A stretch of DNA of 64,000 nt from NCBI GenBank assembly GCA_022560025.1, contig JAFISE010000110.1:753-64752 (forward strand), written 5' to 3'. This DNA comes from Stagonosporopsis chrysanthemi. Lineage: Eukaryota; Ascomycota; Dothideomycetes; Pleosporales; Didymellaceae. The position numbers were made by a program, and so were the translations under genes. How positions within the stretch are numbered: position 1 is the first letter of the stretch; each line of letters opens with the position of its first letter. This document shows positions 33,781 to 46,292 of the stretch, one piece after another. The notes under the pieces were generated by a model, which did no database searches, was not told the origin of the DNA, and worked only from the letters and a program-made list of their open reading frames with translations.

Positions 33781-34226
33781 AAATCTCTTGGAAAAGACTG
33801 ACCTAGCTTGCTCAGCTCTAGATAAGTGCACTTTATCCTTTGACCTGCGAGCTTTCGGCGCAGATATAATACCAAGACTTCCTGAATTGGATAAGCCAAT
33901 GGTCCGCGATGTACTCATCTGTGTCGATAGCCTGAAAGCCGGAGAGCGAGTAGATTGGAATGTTAGCTGGCGTATTTAGGTAAGCTATAATCAAGAACAT
34001 ATGAGATTCTGGCAGAGCAGATTGAAGCTGGAGGGATCGGGACGCCTTCCTTAGCACGATACTCGTACTACGTCCACGTCGATTCAGCCTCACTCAATTC
34101 CTGCCTCAAGTACCTCACGCTCTCCCAGAATCCAAGAGACGCGTTCTACCTCGGTACGCAGGAAGCTGCTACGAACCTGAGAGTATGTCCACGGCAATCT
34201 TCTCCGCAACAACATCTTCGAAAATA
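33781..34226 (+). pseudogene. Broken small gene of unknown family
   Basis: Protein-like reading (IIPRLPELDKPMVRDVLIC; AGERVDWNVSWRI) runs to a TAG at about 33977-33979. It then resumes in another frame (YEILAEQIEAGG; YYVHVDSASLNSCLKYLTL; AFYLGTQEAATNLR) to TAG at 34224-34226. The two halves look like one product with a stop and a frameshift, although an unseen intron cannot be excluded. Its end nearly touches the convergent GMC gene stop. Copy 1 of the 185-bp repeat abuts its 5' side. Confidence 0.4.
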
Positions 34227-34227
34227 G

Positions 34228-36641
34228 TTAGTCAATACCTCTCATGAGTAGACCAGATGAAGCTGTGGATGGAGACATACAAACAGTGCTCTGCGGGTGC
34301 CCAGGCGGAAGCAATGCAAAAGATGATGCATCAACTACCCTCAAACTTCTCACTCCGATAACCTTTGCGTGCGTGTCGACAACCGCCATCGGATCTTCAA
34401 TCCGGCCCATTCGGCACGTACAAGACGCGTGCCAGTTCTGGTACCCGGAAGCCATGATGTACTTCAGAATCTCCTCATCACTGGTAACATTAGCCCCGGG
34501 CATAGTCTCCTCGATCAGGATAGGTTGTATTGCGTCTGTCTGGAAAAACGACCGTGCGCGCTTGAAGGCCTGCACCGCGAGTTCGCGGTCGGTGGGGTGC
34601 GAGATGTGGTTTGGATTCACTGTGGGAAGGTCGCGTGTCGAGTTCGATGTGATGTTAACGTATCCGCGCGACAGCACCGTGGCGGGGATTGCAAGGACGG
34701 TTCCGAAGCGCTTGCTTGTGTCGCTTCCTGAGAGGGATGCAGCGGTGATTTCGTACTCGATCTAGCGCCTGTCTTAGCCGCGGAGCCCATCCAAGCTAGC
34801 ACGCTGATGAACAGCGACATAATGGAATTCTTACCTCTGGCCAATCTGCCGAGAATGATGCGAGATCCTTGATAGCACCTGCGGTCAGGTTGCTACGGTA
34901 GGGCTCGGGCAGCTTCTCCCATCCGATGTAGTCCACTCCAGCGCTGGTGAAAGGACCAGTACGATTGACTCGGTACTCTTCAGTCAGCTGTTCGTTAACG
35001 GTAGGATCAGCAGTGGCGCCGACATCGTTTTGAAGTGTGATCTCGAAAACCGGACCGAAGTCAAAATGATCTTCCATGTTTGCTCCTATCGTGCAACTGT
35101 TAGCGTGCTCTCCTCGTTGCTAGGTATGGCTACGGCAGTATACTCGCCTACACCTGGACGATCCGCCAGCACGGCAATGTTGTTCGCTTCTAGCTGATCG
35201 CGGGGCCCAATTCCAGAGACCATTAGTAGTTGAGGCGACTGAAACGCGCCGGCTGAGAGAATCACCTCCTGGGTAGCGTTCAAAACGAAGGTCCGTGTGT
35301 TACCATAAGAAGACGCTTCAACCTATCATTCAGGACTATGTCAGTCTTGTTCAAAGCACTGACACTTTGAAGGTTTTCGCTCCAGCAGAATCGGACTTGA
35401 TGACAAGGAGAAGAACGGGGAATAGTGGTGCGCGGCATCGCGTGTCGCACATGGCGTTATCAGATTACTCACCTCTACACCCACAGCGGTCAAAGTTCCG
35501 TTGAACAAAACCCTTCTGGCCAGCATGTTCGGATAAACTATCAGATTACTTCTACCACTGCTCAGCGCGGCACGCAGAAATGAAGTTTGAGAGGAGCTAC
35601 GCTCTTCTTCCGGATACGCGATGGTGAGAGGCGCGTACTGCCTGCCTAGAAGGTTTCCGCTGGCGAAGTCTTGCTGTTCGGGAATTTCCGATTCCTCCAT
35701 AGCTTCGTCCATGTAGCTAGCGAAAATCTGGGCGAAGTTGGGGTGCGAAACGTGGAGTGGACCCGTTCCGTTAAAAGCCAAATCGTTCGCCGGCATTGGT
35801 ACGCTCGCATTCGCAGCACGTAACGTAGAGTTTCCTGGCCAGTAGGTGATGCCTTGAGCGAAGTAGGGAAGCAAGGCGTCGAATGTCCAAGTGTTGTCGC
35901 CTACAATATCTGCCTGAAGAGGTGAAAATGTCAGTTATGGGTATCAGAATGCAGCCTTGAATTTGAGTTCAAGGCAGCAGAGAATCGAGATGCTTTATAG
36001 GCCGTTATCAACTCGCCTTGCCACCATAGGCTGCGGGACAAAGCTACACCGTCTGATCGCCTTGGAACACTTACCCATGCTTGGTACGAACCTATGGTTC
36101 CTCTGTTGTAGATCATTGCATTTGTTGCTGAGCTTTAGACTGTCAGAATCGTTTATTTTCGGGAATTGTGAATTTTTGAAGCCGTCTTACCTTCCACCTA
36201 ATGTCTTGCCGCGCCCGTAGTGTAGTCTTCGTCCTCCAAGACCTTCCTGAGCCTCAGTAACGAATCCCCAGTCTACTAGTGGATACTGATGTGCAGATTC
36301 CACAGTAGTTGCGCCGTACCGTGGACAGTACGCGGGCACGACTGAGGTGTTTCCATTGTCTTGTTCATAGAAGCCGCCCGCCTCAATTACAGCGACGTTA
36401 TTTCTGCCGTCCTCAGCTAAGCGATATGCAAGGGTCAAGCCAGCAGTTCCTGGATACTGTCAAATCCAGGTCTTGTCAAAATTTGTACCATCCTTTGGTA
36501 CTGACCTCCTCCAACGATGACATAATCATACGATGCGTTCTGCGGGACGCCAAAATCATTACCAGGAACGTATCCAAATCGCGGTGACGTCCAAGCAAAC
36601 GCTGGCGCTGCTAATATTGCGTGAAGAAGGATCCGTTGCAT
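34228..36641 (-). CDS. Secreted GMC-family FAD oxidoreductase
   Basis: Glucose-methanol-choline oxidoreductase, predicted 622 aa in seven exons: 36641-36506, 36449-36191, 36132-36075, 35913-35473, 35322-35144, 35096-34835 and 34761-34228 (1869 nt in frame). A signal peptide (residues 1-17) precedes the FAD motif VIVGGGTAGLTLAYRL with the Glu of VAVIEAGG. The second GMC signature lies near EVILSAGAFQSPQLLMVSGIGP. The C-terminus has catalytic-type NWHASCTCRMG and LLPPGHPQSTV, with His and His or Asn positions present. It probably oxidises an alcohol or sugar outside the cell with H2O2 release, as in aryl-alcohol or glucose oxidases. The exon 5/6 junction (35144/35096) is the least certain, since it adds a few residues inside GVG-NMEDH. 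Confidence 0.87.
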
Positions 36642-37288
36642 ACTATGTTGCGACAGTCTTGCAGCCAGGAGAACTCGTCAGCATCACACGTAGAGGCCGA
36701 GCTCTTCACTTATAGATTTAGCGGGTGGCTAGTTCTGCAACCATTAAATGGCTTTTGATTAGCGTATTTTATAGGTCCTGACCGATATTTTACTTCGATG
36801 CCATCTCAAATAGCTCGTGCCAAAAAGACCAATGATCAGCAAAGTTGCGCTCAGGCTGGGTCCGGCAACGAAATACGCCATAGGAACTGCGCGGCTTCGT
36901 TGTTAGTGGAGCACCAATTTCCAGAATTGCCTATCATGGTCGCCATTGTTCCTCGGTGTTTAAGTTATTGTCCTACTACGTCATCGATAACTTAACGTCC
37001 ATGGAAACTAGCGATCGGCGCTACACCAGGCGGTGAATGCGGAATGATCTCCGCAACGATAGCTTCTCCGCATACTTAACCCCGATTGCCTTTCCTACTT
37101 TTTCTGGAGGAATCACTACGTGACATCCGTGTCACTCTATCTTTTGGCCCGTTATTCTGGCCTTGTCAATTTTCAGAGAGGCCGTCTGAATCCAGCGGAT
37201 TCGCCGCCTTTTTCCACCTGACTATATCGTTCTGAATCTCCTTTTGAGCTATACGCCTTAGGGCTGAGTTTGCGGACTTGCGCCTTAA
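36642..37288. other. Intergenic, no gene seen
   Basis: About 650 bp upstream of the GMC gene; AT-rich in part. No coding support. Confidence 0.6.
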
Positions 37289-38455
37289 TTAACTTATAGC
37301 CACAAGAGAGTCTGGAACGGGAAACGGTTGCGCAAAGATTGAAGACAAGGTACAAGCGTTGTTCCGTCTCGGAAGATCTTGGAATCCATATCCCCTGAGG
37401 TCTTCATCTGTCGGTTCCTCACAGTCGGAGAAGCTCTTCTCTGCATCCGTTGCCCGGTTCTCGTGGATCTCATCCTCGTGCCACGAGTCATGTCCGTAAT
37501 GTAGAGCCAGCCAGCATTCCTCTGCAAAGGACGGCGCTATGATCGCAAGCAGGGTGAGCAGGATTCGAGTCGAGTGAAAATGAACCTCATGGTCGATCAT
37601 GAAGGGACAGTGCTCTCCCTCGTGCATGGCAATAGAAGTTATTAGGCAATTGAGTTTTGCTCTGACTTTGTTGTGGTCCACAGACTTTGATCTGCCGGTC
37701 ATTGAAAAGATAGCCTCCTGCAATGCGAGCCATAAGGCACATGTATCCTCATCTGCCTTTTCGGAGATCACTGGGTTCTATGGTGGGACATGGACGTGTG
37801 CATCAATGAGCTCCAGGTCAAAGTCGACGAAGTTGTCTGTTAAATCAGGGTCGTTGCGTGACTCAATATCGGGAGCGTCCAGTGGAGGATCTCCCTGAGT
37901 GTCTTTATACAGCTGATGAGCAACCCGTACCGCCTCCCAAATGCATTCGAACCACCTTTGAGTTTCCAAAAGTGATCGCCCGCAGGGCATAGCTTCTGTG
38001 TCTGTGTTTTGGCCGAAGATGGTACAACATCTAACAATATCGGCGCCAAACTTGGATCCGTGTGCGCTGGGGGCCTCCATTTGTGAGCCTAACGACAGGC
38101 GTTTGTAACGAGCGAGAGTTTGCTCGATCATGTTGTTCTTGCCGTTTTGAGAACCAACATTCCGTCTCATAGAGCATAGTATCGACTGCAACGTCCCCAT
38201 CAAGGTTTGTCGGCGGATATGGCCTAGATAGAAGGGAACCATAGGATCTATTCCAAGATCCATGGCTCTTTTTTCCTGCATCTTAGTTCCTCGAAAATCC
38301 CACTTTGCCTGCCATTTCTGTTCGATCCTAAGGTAATCAATCTTCGAAGCGGTGCAGGTGGACGTTCGACGAGCTTGATTCGGCATGGACTGCAGAAAAC
38401 GGGGAGCCAGAAAATGTGTACGATGACATTTGAAGATCGCTCTAAACCATAACAT
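37289..38455 (-). pseudogene. Unknown protein interrupted by one in-frame TAG
   Basis: From ATG 38455 a minus-strand frame encodes MLWFRAIFKC... up to HVHVPP, meets TAG at 37778-37780, and continues in the same frame (NPVISEKADEDTCALWLALQ ... FPVPDSLVAIS) for another ~160 codons to 37289. The continuation has the same coding look, which argues for one ~388-codon gene with a nonsense mutation, for example CAG to TAG. No family recognised. Alternatively the real protein ends at the TAG. Confidence 0.5.
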
Positions 38456-38755
38456 TTTGCTGCGTGGATGCTTCGAGGTTAACACAGAGAAAACGAAGAG
38501 AGAAAAATCACGAAACAGGGTCAATGACAAACATGAAGGCTTTCAGATGGATCGGAAACAAAGGGCGAGCAGACAAAGGACCTCGTGAAATCAACCAATT
38601 CCGTTTTTTTACCACAACGGGCATTTTGCCAAGCTGGACAGGCCCGGTACATTTTGAAAGCTTTGAGACTCCAGAGCGACTGTGTATTATTGAAGACAGA
38701 GAATTCGACTTACTACGTATGCTAGACTCGCCCGCTACACTTGATTGCCTGGCCG

Positions 38756-39396
38756 TTACTCCGGGACCAGACCTTGCTTATCTTCCCCCGGCTTTGGAAA
38801 GTGTCGCGTCTTAACAATTGGTGCTGGGTGGATTTTGCGTCCAGATTCTGTGTCCCTATCATCGTGCTCAACGTTTTCCTGCTGCACCTGCAACGATGCT
38901 TGCAACATACCTTTGACTCCATTGATTTCACGGATTTGACCGGCCTGGTCGTGGATTAGCTTTTTGTTTTCCAGGGAGCCGAGCTTTTCTTCGTTGCAGG
39001 CCTGGATTTCTCTGGCTGCGTTGCTGATTGCTGCTTTCGGCGTTTCTGTACTCACAAAACTTGCTGCTGACCAGCAGTTTTCATCTCCTGGAGTAACGTC
39101 TTTTCGACATGGTCAGGCTGGTCTTCAAACGAGGTTCTGATCGCATTTGCTTTTTTGTGGAAAAGATCTCCAGTATTGGCGTCCTGCTGGCTATGCAACT
39201 TTGTCTGCATGAGCGCTAGATTTTCGATGTTGCTATCGGTCAAGGCCAGATTCTTAGATAAATCCAAGATGTGAGAAACCTAGTTACTTGCAGTATGCTT
39301 GACATCCCCTAGACCCTCACGAAGTGAGGCGATGTCCTTAGAAGCTCTCGCAAACCAATCCCGCAGCGTATTGACTTTACCACGCACGGAGGCCAT
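38756..39396 (-). pseudogene. Decayed coiled-coil gene
   Basis: ATG 39396 opens a helical frame (RGKVNTLRDWFARASKDIA) that hits TAG at 39280-39282. It continues in the same frame (HILDLSKNLALTDSNIENLA ... LLQEMKTAGQQQVL) to a stop near 39052, and then resumes one frame over (AAISNAAREIQACNEEKLGS ... ) to 38756. Heptad-like Leu/Ala/Gln spacing suggests coiled coil throughout. One nonsense and one frameshift suggest decay. Bases 39397-40038 hold further short open stretches on the minus strand that may be earlier exons, not resolved. Confidence 0.4.
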
Positions 39397-40038
39397 GGTG
39401 TGGGTGCACGCTCCTCGCAAACAGATCGACAGCAATATTTCCATCTCCTCGCTCCGTGGTAAGAGGCCTCATCAGAGTCACTTATCTTCTTCGTTCGTAG
39501 AGCTGGTAAGACTGCGTGGTTTTCGCTTAGAGTCGCGTTCTCGGCTCGAAGATCTGGATTGAGACCCTCCGGTCGCGGTGATGATAGACTGGAAACGACT
39601 TTCGTCATTATCTTGCCGCTTCTGCAGGTTGGACCTCAACATCCGTATGGATGCGAGTGGGATCACGGAGCAGCTTGACGAGCTCGTCAACACCGTCCCA
39701 ATAATCTAGCGTGGATGAGTTGTGTATTAAGGAGTTGCGCTTGGAACTGAGCGCGAGGCCCGGCAGAAGCAGCTGGGTTACGCCGCTGGTGTTGTCGATG
39801 GCGAGGGAAACGCCGTGTGGGGAGCGGCAGGAGGAGGCGATGATGCACGAGGAAATGGCTGGCGGAGGACGACTGTACGGGGCGGCGGGGGCATACGGGG
39901 GCGGTAATTCGAGTCGGGGTCTTGAAAATATGTTGAGATGGTGTATTACAAGGCGATGTATATATGGCTGGCTGTATCCAAACCGTGCGATCCGACATGG
40001 CAACGCAACATAACACGACTACGCCATCGATATTAGCA

Positions 40039-41701
40039 TCAGCAGTCCACCCACTCCCCCTCCTCTCCCTCCCTGCGCCTCCCCAGCAGCGCATGATTCG
40101 CCCTACCCCTCGCACTCCCCACACCCCTCCGTATCCCCTTCCTCCTCGCCATCTGCTTGCCCACCTCGCTCCGCACCATCTTCCTCAGCCTCACGCTCTT
40201 AACCCGCTCAATCTTATCGCAAAGCTCAGACAGACGCTCATTGATATCCTCGCTGAGGGCCAGCCCTTCCTCTTTGCCGCGGGCGAACACGTCCTCGGTC
40301 TCGCGCCAGAGGCTGTCGATGGTGTCGCGCTGCAGGAGCGAGACGTCGGCTTTGTGTTCCTCCAGTACGTCTTCGAAGTCTGCGGTTTCGCGAGCGCGGA
40401 CGTCGTACGCGCAGGTCTCGAGCCGGTCTAGGGTCTCGTCGACGCGTTTCTCAAAACGTTGCAGTTGTTCCGACTGGTGTTTCTGAAACTCGTCGCTGAG
40501 ATGGGTGCGCAGATGGGGGATCATGGTTCTGCCGATGGGTGTGAGGGGTGGGAGCCTGGGGTATTTGTTGCCGCGTGAGTCGATGGAGGTGAAGGAGGCG
40601 CTTGGAGAGCTGGGCACGGGTTGTGGAGCAAAGAGTTCCTCGACGACGTCGGGTAGGAGGGCCCGTAAGACTGTGTCGAGCTGCTTACCGACCGCGGCGT
40701 CAATGGCGTCAGTCTGCAGGGCTCTGTCAAAATAGATAGGGAGCTGTCTGGCAACCGCGGCCTCGATTGCTTCGTTCTGTAGAGCTTGGACTTTGTGGAG
40801 GTAGGCCGGCACCTGTCTTTCCATGGCAGCGTTGATCGCCTCCGTCTGGAAGTCGTACGCTGGTGATTCGCTTCGCAGAACCCGCGCCAGAGCTTCAGCT
40901 GCGGTCTCCGGACTGAATGGTATGGTCTTCTCGGACGAGTGCGATCCATTAGGCGACTGAGGGGTGAGCCGCTTCGATGGCTGCACGGGTGAGCTGGGGT
41001 TCACTGCGAACGTTAGCTGCTTAGTCGAGACTGCAGGTATTCAGCAACTTACCTTGCCTTGCCCGCTTCTGAGCACGAGAGCCTTCGTAAGCGGGCGGCG
41101 CCCCAGCAACTCCGACAGGCCCGAACACCTCCCAGCTTGTCTTCCTCAACCCTTTCTCAACAAGGGACGCTTCGACAGGGTAGGCTCCCAGACCCCTCGT
41201 TGCTTTGCTGAACGCTCTGAACATGCCTTGGTGTTCCTTACGCAGGTGCTTATAGTCGAAGACGATGTGCACTGTGGTTGCTTTGGCAAGGACCGCAAAT
41301 TGTTCGAAAGCAAGCTCATGTCCAGGCCTGACACTGAATGTTGATGTGGTGTCTGGACACCACAGAGGGCACGGATACTTCATGGACAGGCTGAGAGTCT
41401 TGACGTCCGGGCGCTTGTTGGCAATGTCACGTAGGATCTGGTCCAGCTGCGGTTGCGGAACATTCTCATTGCCGCTGGTCAATCTGACGGTGCTGGACAG
41501 CAAGCTTTCCGCATCGTACTGCAGAGCGAAGGTGGTTTCCGTGTCAGTGGCTGTCGGCACTCTGGCAACGAGCAGGAGTGTTGCCTGCTTGAGCGCGCCA
41601 TCACACCGGAAAACAAGAGAACACGGGCACGGCGACACAGATTCGGAATTGGGGCCTGTAACAGGGTAGGCAAGCGCCCTAAAGCCAAGGTTGAAATTCA
41701 T
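40039..41701 (-). CDS. Uncharacterised fungal protein with helical C-terminal half
   Basis: Predicted 537 aa from exons 41701-41053 and 41003-40039 (49-nt intron GTAAGT...GCAG). The N-terminal ~210 residues form a mixed alpha/beta region (MNFNLGFRALAYPVTG; LVFRCDGALKQATLLLVARV). A PxY-rich linker follows. The C-terminal half is charged and helical (QLQRFEKRVDETLDRLETC; LSEDINERLSELCDKIERV) and ends in a basic KQMARRKGIRRG segment. No family recognised. It seems intact, unlike its neighbours. Confidence 0.7.
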
Positions 41702-42526
41702 ATCAGCTATCCAAAACCACGCCTGCACTTACCAAATCCCCCTTGGCGCAGCAGCGGTCGACGAAACGGTCGCAGTGCGCAAGAGATCCCACCCGCCCAG
41801 GCTTCGGAGCAGCCCTGACTCTGTGTGCTGTCCACCTCGGCCGTCGCAAACACCGAGTGCGCGATCTCATAAACGATCGAAAACCCACCCCGCTGATGGC
41901 AGCCGACAGACGCACAGTACCCTCGGGGGCAGAGTCGCCCACCTTTACCACCAGGGGCCTTGTGAAATGCGCAAGGATGATGGGCCTAAGTCGAGAACTC
42001 GATGCGCGCAACGGGCGGAGCGGGGCGGAAGGTGCGATCGCGTCGAGAAGGAGTGTAGGAGAAGGACTGCGCAGAGTCGCGCAGAGGCGTGATGTTGATA
42101 GGAAGTGGTCGTGGTGTCGAGGAACGCGCGAAGATGGGGTGGCGGGTAAATCGCGGCGGAAAGTCACGTGCGCTGGGGAGCTTGGCATGGTCCTTCTGTT
42201 AGTCATCATCACCATCACGAGCTTCACTCGCGTCGTGCTATCACGCTGCGCACCGTCGCCGGAAAACCTGTTGCGCAACACGAGGCGGACTGTGTGCCGC
42301 TAAAGAAGGCTTCGACACGGCCAGGCATCTCTTTTCTGGAAATCGAGGACTACAAGAGACAACCTCCCCGTTGGATCGAAAATGAGCGCCGCTCTATTGA
42401 CCGTGTCCCAGCTCTAGTTCTATTTAGAGATGTCTCACTTGTGTTATGTTCGTTGCTCCGTCTCGAAGCATTTTTGTCAATGGTCCAAAGACGAGAGGGA
42501 TTGCCTACGCCGATTGTCCAGCACCT
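41702..42526. other. Region without a supportable gene
   Basis: Long open frames on both strands (about 41700-42280) have no recognisable features. They may be the promoter of the minus-strand gene. Confidence 0.5.
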
Positions 42527-43039
42527 CTATCTCCCATAGCTCCATGTGTGAACCCAATCCCCGACAAAAGCTATCAGGGAAACACCGATTATGAAAGCTA
42601 CAGTCGCTAGAGGGCTCATAAGGGCAAAGATAGTAAATCCGTACAATGCCCTTTAGGATTCCTCGCTCTCCCGTAAGATCGTGGTTCCTTATCCGGCTTG
42701 AGCTGCCAAAATGAGAACAACACATGCAGCTAGCCAAGTGAAACTGGCTTGTAAGAAATTGGCGCACTGACTGTACTCCGGATGATAGCCGCCGACCAGG
42801 CCTCTTCCATGTCGATACATCGTATTGTGTCTGTTGAGATAGAGCTCTCCGTAGACGAATCTCTTGTTGACATGTGTGTAGATCCGTCTGACCTGCAAGA
42901 TGTCATTCACACAGATCTTCCAGGACAGCCATTCCACCTCTATGAGCAGAGGATTGTTCTCGCGCGCAATGTGAAAGTCATTTTCGTAGGGGGCAAGTAC
43001 AGCATCAGCTATGAAAGCGCCAGCAGAATGCAGACCAGC
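42527..43039 (-). pseudogene. Remnant of a fungal membrane protein C-terminus
   Basis: A minus-strand frame reads LAPYENDFHIARENNPLLIE, VEWLSWKICVNDILQVRRIY and a first hydrophobic span (FTWLAACVVLILAAQAG). It meets TAA at 42689-42691 and again at 42653-42655, then continues in frame with a second span region (LYGFTIFALMSPLATVAFII; GVSLIAFVGDWVHTW) to TAG at 42527. The paired-helix C-terminal layout resembles large fungal accessory proteins with a membrane tail. Two stops show that it is non-functional as read. Confidence 0.55.
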
Positions 43040-44298
43040 TCAAGCATAAACATAACCTGCTCAACAAGACTGCATGCTCACTGGACGTCGCGAACAAGGA
43101 CGTCTCGCCCTTCACGCCGTACAACAAGACAAGGTGCAGCGCATGGAAACTAGAGACTGGACACGCACTTATAGTCTTTACGGAGAAGACAGTCACGCCC
43201 ACGGCCGGGACACGAATACCAACAGCCCCTCTGGCCTAGCAAGCCCAGACGAGCACGGTGCTGTGAGGATTACTTCCCTCGACATGCCATTCACCTTCGG
43301 CACGCGCCTGCTTGCCGCACGCTCCCAACGCCCCGGTCTGAACGCGCTGGATCCCGCCGTCTAGCGACGATCGGCCGCCGCACAAGCGTTAGTCCAGTTG
43401 TTGTATAGACAACACCGACTCACCCTGCCTCTCTCGCTTTGGCTCCGCGCTCGCCAAGCTCGTCACGCACCGTTGCGCACCGTGTCGAGTTAGTCTACGC
43501 GCATACCACCACCCTCACGAGCTTGATGTTGATAAGGCCTTTTGGAAATAACAGCAAGGGGAGCGTCCACGGACGAGCCCAGTGCGATCTGCAGATTGAA
43601 GCGGCGGCAGAGACGGAGGAGCACTGCGTGGAAGCAGGCATGGATCAGGAAGCATGAGGGCGAGCGGCGCAGGTTCATGTGCCACGATGTGACATCGGTT
43701 TCTGAAGACCACAGCCGCTAGGTGAAGCAGAAGAGCTGATGGTGGCCTGAGCGAGATGAGGCCGTGGACGTGGTGGGTTCACTCAATCGGCGGGCAAGGC
43801 GGTGGGCGGACATCTAAGAGGTCTTTGAGCCATGGCTTCACTTGGGCCGGTCACGGTAACTGGATGGTTTTCGGCTTGAGGTAGGGGATTGATGGGTTTG
43901 AGATGAAGAAGTGCATGAGTATCGCTCGCATCGGATATGGCAGTTACAGCAGAACGCGAATATCCACCTGCTCTCTCGTTCTATTGCACCACCATTGTTT
44001 CCTCCCGTGTCCCCTCATTCGTATCTGCACCCTCGAAAGGCCATCGCCGAATTGATATTCCGCTGCATCATCACTATTCGTCATTACCGTTGAGAGCAAT
44101 CCGAGGATGAGTATCTTCGAATGTCTTTGAAATGTCAGCGTAGGTTCGCTACCAGCTACCGAAGACCATCGGCAAGTTCTTACCTCTTACAACCATCGAG
44201 TGTTGTTTCCCCAGTAGCTCACGAACTGACCACTCTGCTCGGGCGTGGAGTTCTTGACAACGTCAAGAATCCTTATCACCGCCTCTTCAGGAGAGATG
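43040..44298. other. Region without a supportable gene
   Basis: Short open stretches only. A plus-strand stretch ending at 43364 (GLASPDEHGAVRITSLDMPF) looks protein-like and may be a gene tail; start and exons are not identifiable. Confidence 0.45.
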
Positions 44299-44483
44299 TG
44301 TCACGGTTGAGGGCATCTCCTGCCTCACGTGCAGGTGCACCTCACCTCTAGTGAGACGAGGCTGCCTCTCCTGCACTAGCGCTGTTTACAGCTACCCATG
44401 TATACATACTGCTCGTAGCTTCACCCAATGGAACCTCAGTTCAATCCTCAAATCTTCCCGCACTGCTTGCACTCACTGCGACA
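44299..44483 (+). repeat. 185-bp repeat family, copy 2 (full length)
   Basis: Begins TGTCACGGTTGAGG and ends CACTCACTGCGACA, so the ends are short imperfect inverted repeats (TGTCAC/TGTCGC). Copy 3 at 55605-55789 has the same ends and length; copy 1 is truncated. No coding capacity. No target duplication is visible at copies 2 or 3. It could be a solo LTR of an old element or a MITE. The following ~740 bp to 45228 hold no gene. Confidence 0.85.
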
Positions 44484-45228
44484 AATTCAATCGTCACGCA
44501 TGTGGTCTCACATAAAAATCCGGGACCTATTCTGCACAAACGGCCCGACCGCTGAGCGACCGTTTGAAGAGCTGCAGATGGCATTTCCAAAACGAGAAGG
44601 GCGGCGACTGCAACACAATTCACAGTATCAAAGTGTAGCGCGATAATGATTATGAAGTGGGTACTACACCGCGATTGATGGGTGCTAGAAAATCAATCAT
44701 GACATCTTGACAGATATCGAAGAAGAGCAATCATATCACGACCAAGTTGAGACAACGGCCGACACGTGACTTCCAAATGCCACGACGTACAGAAATGTCT
44801 TGACCAACTCCACCTATGGCTATTGGAGCCATTTGATTTGCTCTGTCTTTCGTTTCAGCTGGTGAATTTATGTGGAAGGACGTGTGTCAGGAGCGTAGTT
44901 CATTTCGACCGACACCTGTGGGTCTCTGTAGTACCCGAGGAGAGCAGGCAATTGGTATCGCGCGTTTGTTCACGGATCCTGCAATCATACGGCAAAACCG
45001 GTCATCATCGATTTGTCAAGCTTGAATAAATTTTTTCTTAGGGTGCATCGGCTTTTTAGTGTTCTTGTAGACATATTTCTGTTATTTCCCTGTCCGCATC
45101 AGGAGCTTCTTGTCATTCACTGCCTAATACACGCAAACCCCATCGTCAGCCAACCCGGCAAGAATTACCATCATTAGCCTTCACAACGATCAACATCAGA
45201 AGTCCTCAAACTTGACTCAACAACAACC

Positions 45229-46113
45229 ATGTCAAGGCAAGTTGGACCTTGAAAAGACTGCTTTGACCTGGCTAACCACTATATCAGACCCACGCACTCC
45301 ACGTGCGACCGACGCTCGTTTCTGGATCTTCGACAAGTCGCAGGGCTGCCGGCTTCCACAGATTTAGTGCCAATACTGCCTGTTCCTTATCCTTCTCCTT
45401 TCCTAGAGAGCAGGCATCGTCACAGCGTGCTGAGCGTAGGCCAGTGGCCATTGCACATTGCTGATCGTCCCGAAGCCCAAGAGCCCGTGGATTGGTATCC
45501 CCAATATGGCGACCTACCCGTTGTACTGCCGCCAGTCATAATGCCGCCGAGGATACCATCGAGACTGCCTCCGTCCGAGCCGCCAAAGGTTGGCATCCAG
45601 TCGAGCCAAGCGAGCAAGAGGAACGATACGTCTATGGAGGATGGTACATCTGAAGAGATGCAGGTGGACAAAGAGAATATAGCGCAGAAGAACGAAGAGA
45701 GCTCAGACACAGCTTCCGCAGCATTCATGCTGGGCCCGACCATGTCTACTCCCATCCATGATTTCGACTACTGGTCCACTGACGGCATAAGCCCCATCAG
45801 AAGCCGCTCGCCATCTCACGACCTTTTCAACGCGCCCTCTCCTGCCAGAGAGGACTCTCCACCCGAAAACGACCCAATTTCGCTCTGGATCGACGGTACG
45901 CCCTTTCTGACCACAGAGAAGACCCCGCCCAACCACGACCGAATGACGCTCTGGCTGGACGGAATGCCTGGTCCAGTGCCCATCTCAAACAAACCTGGTC
46001 CGCACATGCTGGCCCTCCCCCACGAGTTGATATATTCTGCACAAAGTGGCGGCCCTGTCTGGGAGGTGGATATCTTCCGTCGTATGTACATTGTGCGCAA
46101 TCATGTATTGTAA
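45229..46113 (+). CDS. Unknown protein, C-terminus truncated by a solo LTR
   Basis: Predicted 277 aa. An 8-nt first exon (45229-45236) is joined by a GC-AG intron (donor GCAAGT, branch CTAAC, acceptor ATCAG) to exon 45288-46113. The product is Pro/Ser/acidic-rich with no recognised domain. A motif recurs as SLWIDGTPF and TLWLDGMPG. The last codons run into the 184-bp LTR at 46109: the codon TTG uses the first two LTR bases and the next LTR bases TAA are the stop. Removing the LTR and one target duplication would extend the frame 17 residues to a TAA before 46,360. Confidence 0.65.
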
Positions 46114-46292
46114 CCACGTGGCATAGATCACATGATATTCTGTTGTAGCAGGCACTGCCCGGTGTGGGCAAGTGCACTTACCTCTAAGCTGAGGGCTCAT
46201 GTAGACGAACAGAAGAACATCACAACACGACAACAGATAGCAATACAAGCGTTGACCCGCAGCACCCACTTGACACTGCTTACGCAGTTACA
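46109..46292 (+). mobile_element. Solo LTR (184 bp) with TGTAT target duplication
   Basis: Starts TGTAACCACGTGG and ends GCAGTTACA (inverted ends TGTAAC/GTTACA), flanked by identical TGTAT at 46104-46108 and 46293-46297. A second copy of exactly 184 bp lies at 62691-62874 in opposite orientation, roughly 96% identical by eye. TG...CA ends plus a 5-bp duplication are the hallmark of LTR-retrotransposon integration. No internal element remains. Confidence 0.95.

Noticed and set aside
41703..42303. Overlapping long frames on both strands upstream of the 537-aa gene
   Set aside because: Basic low-complexity translations with no motif; a GTAAGT near 41726 would need an implausible ~26-nt intron.
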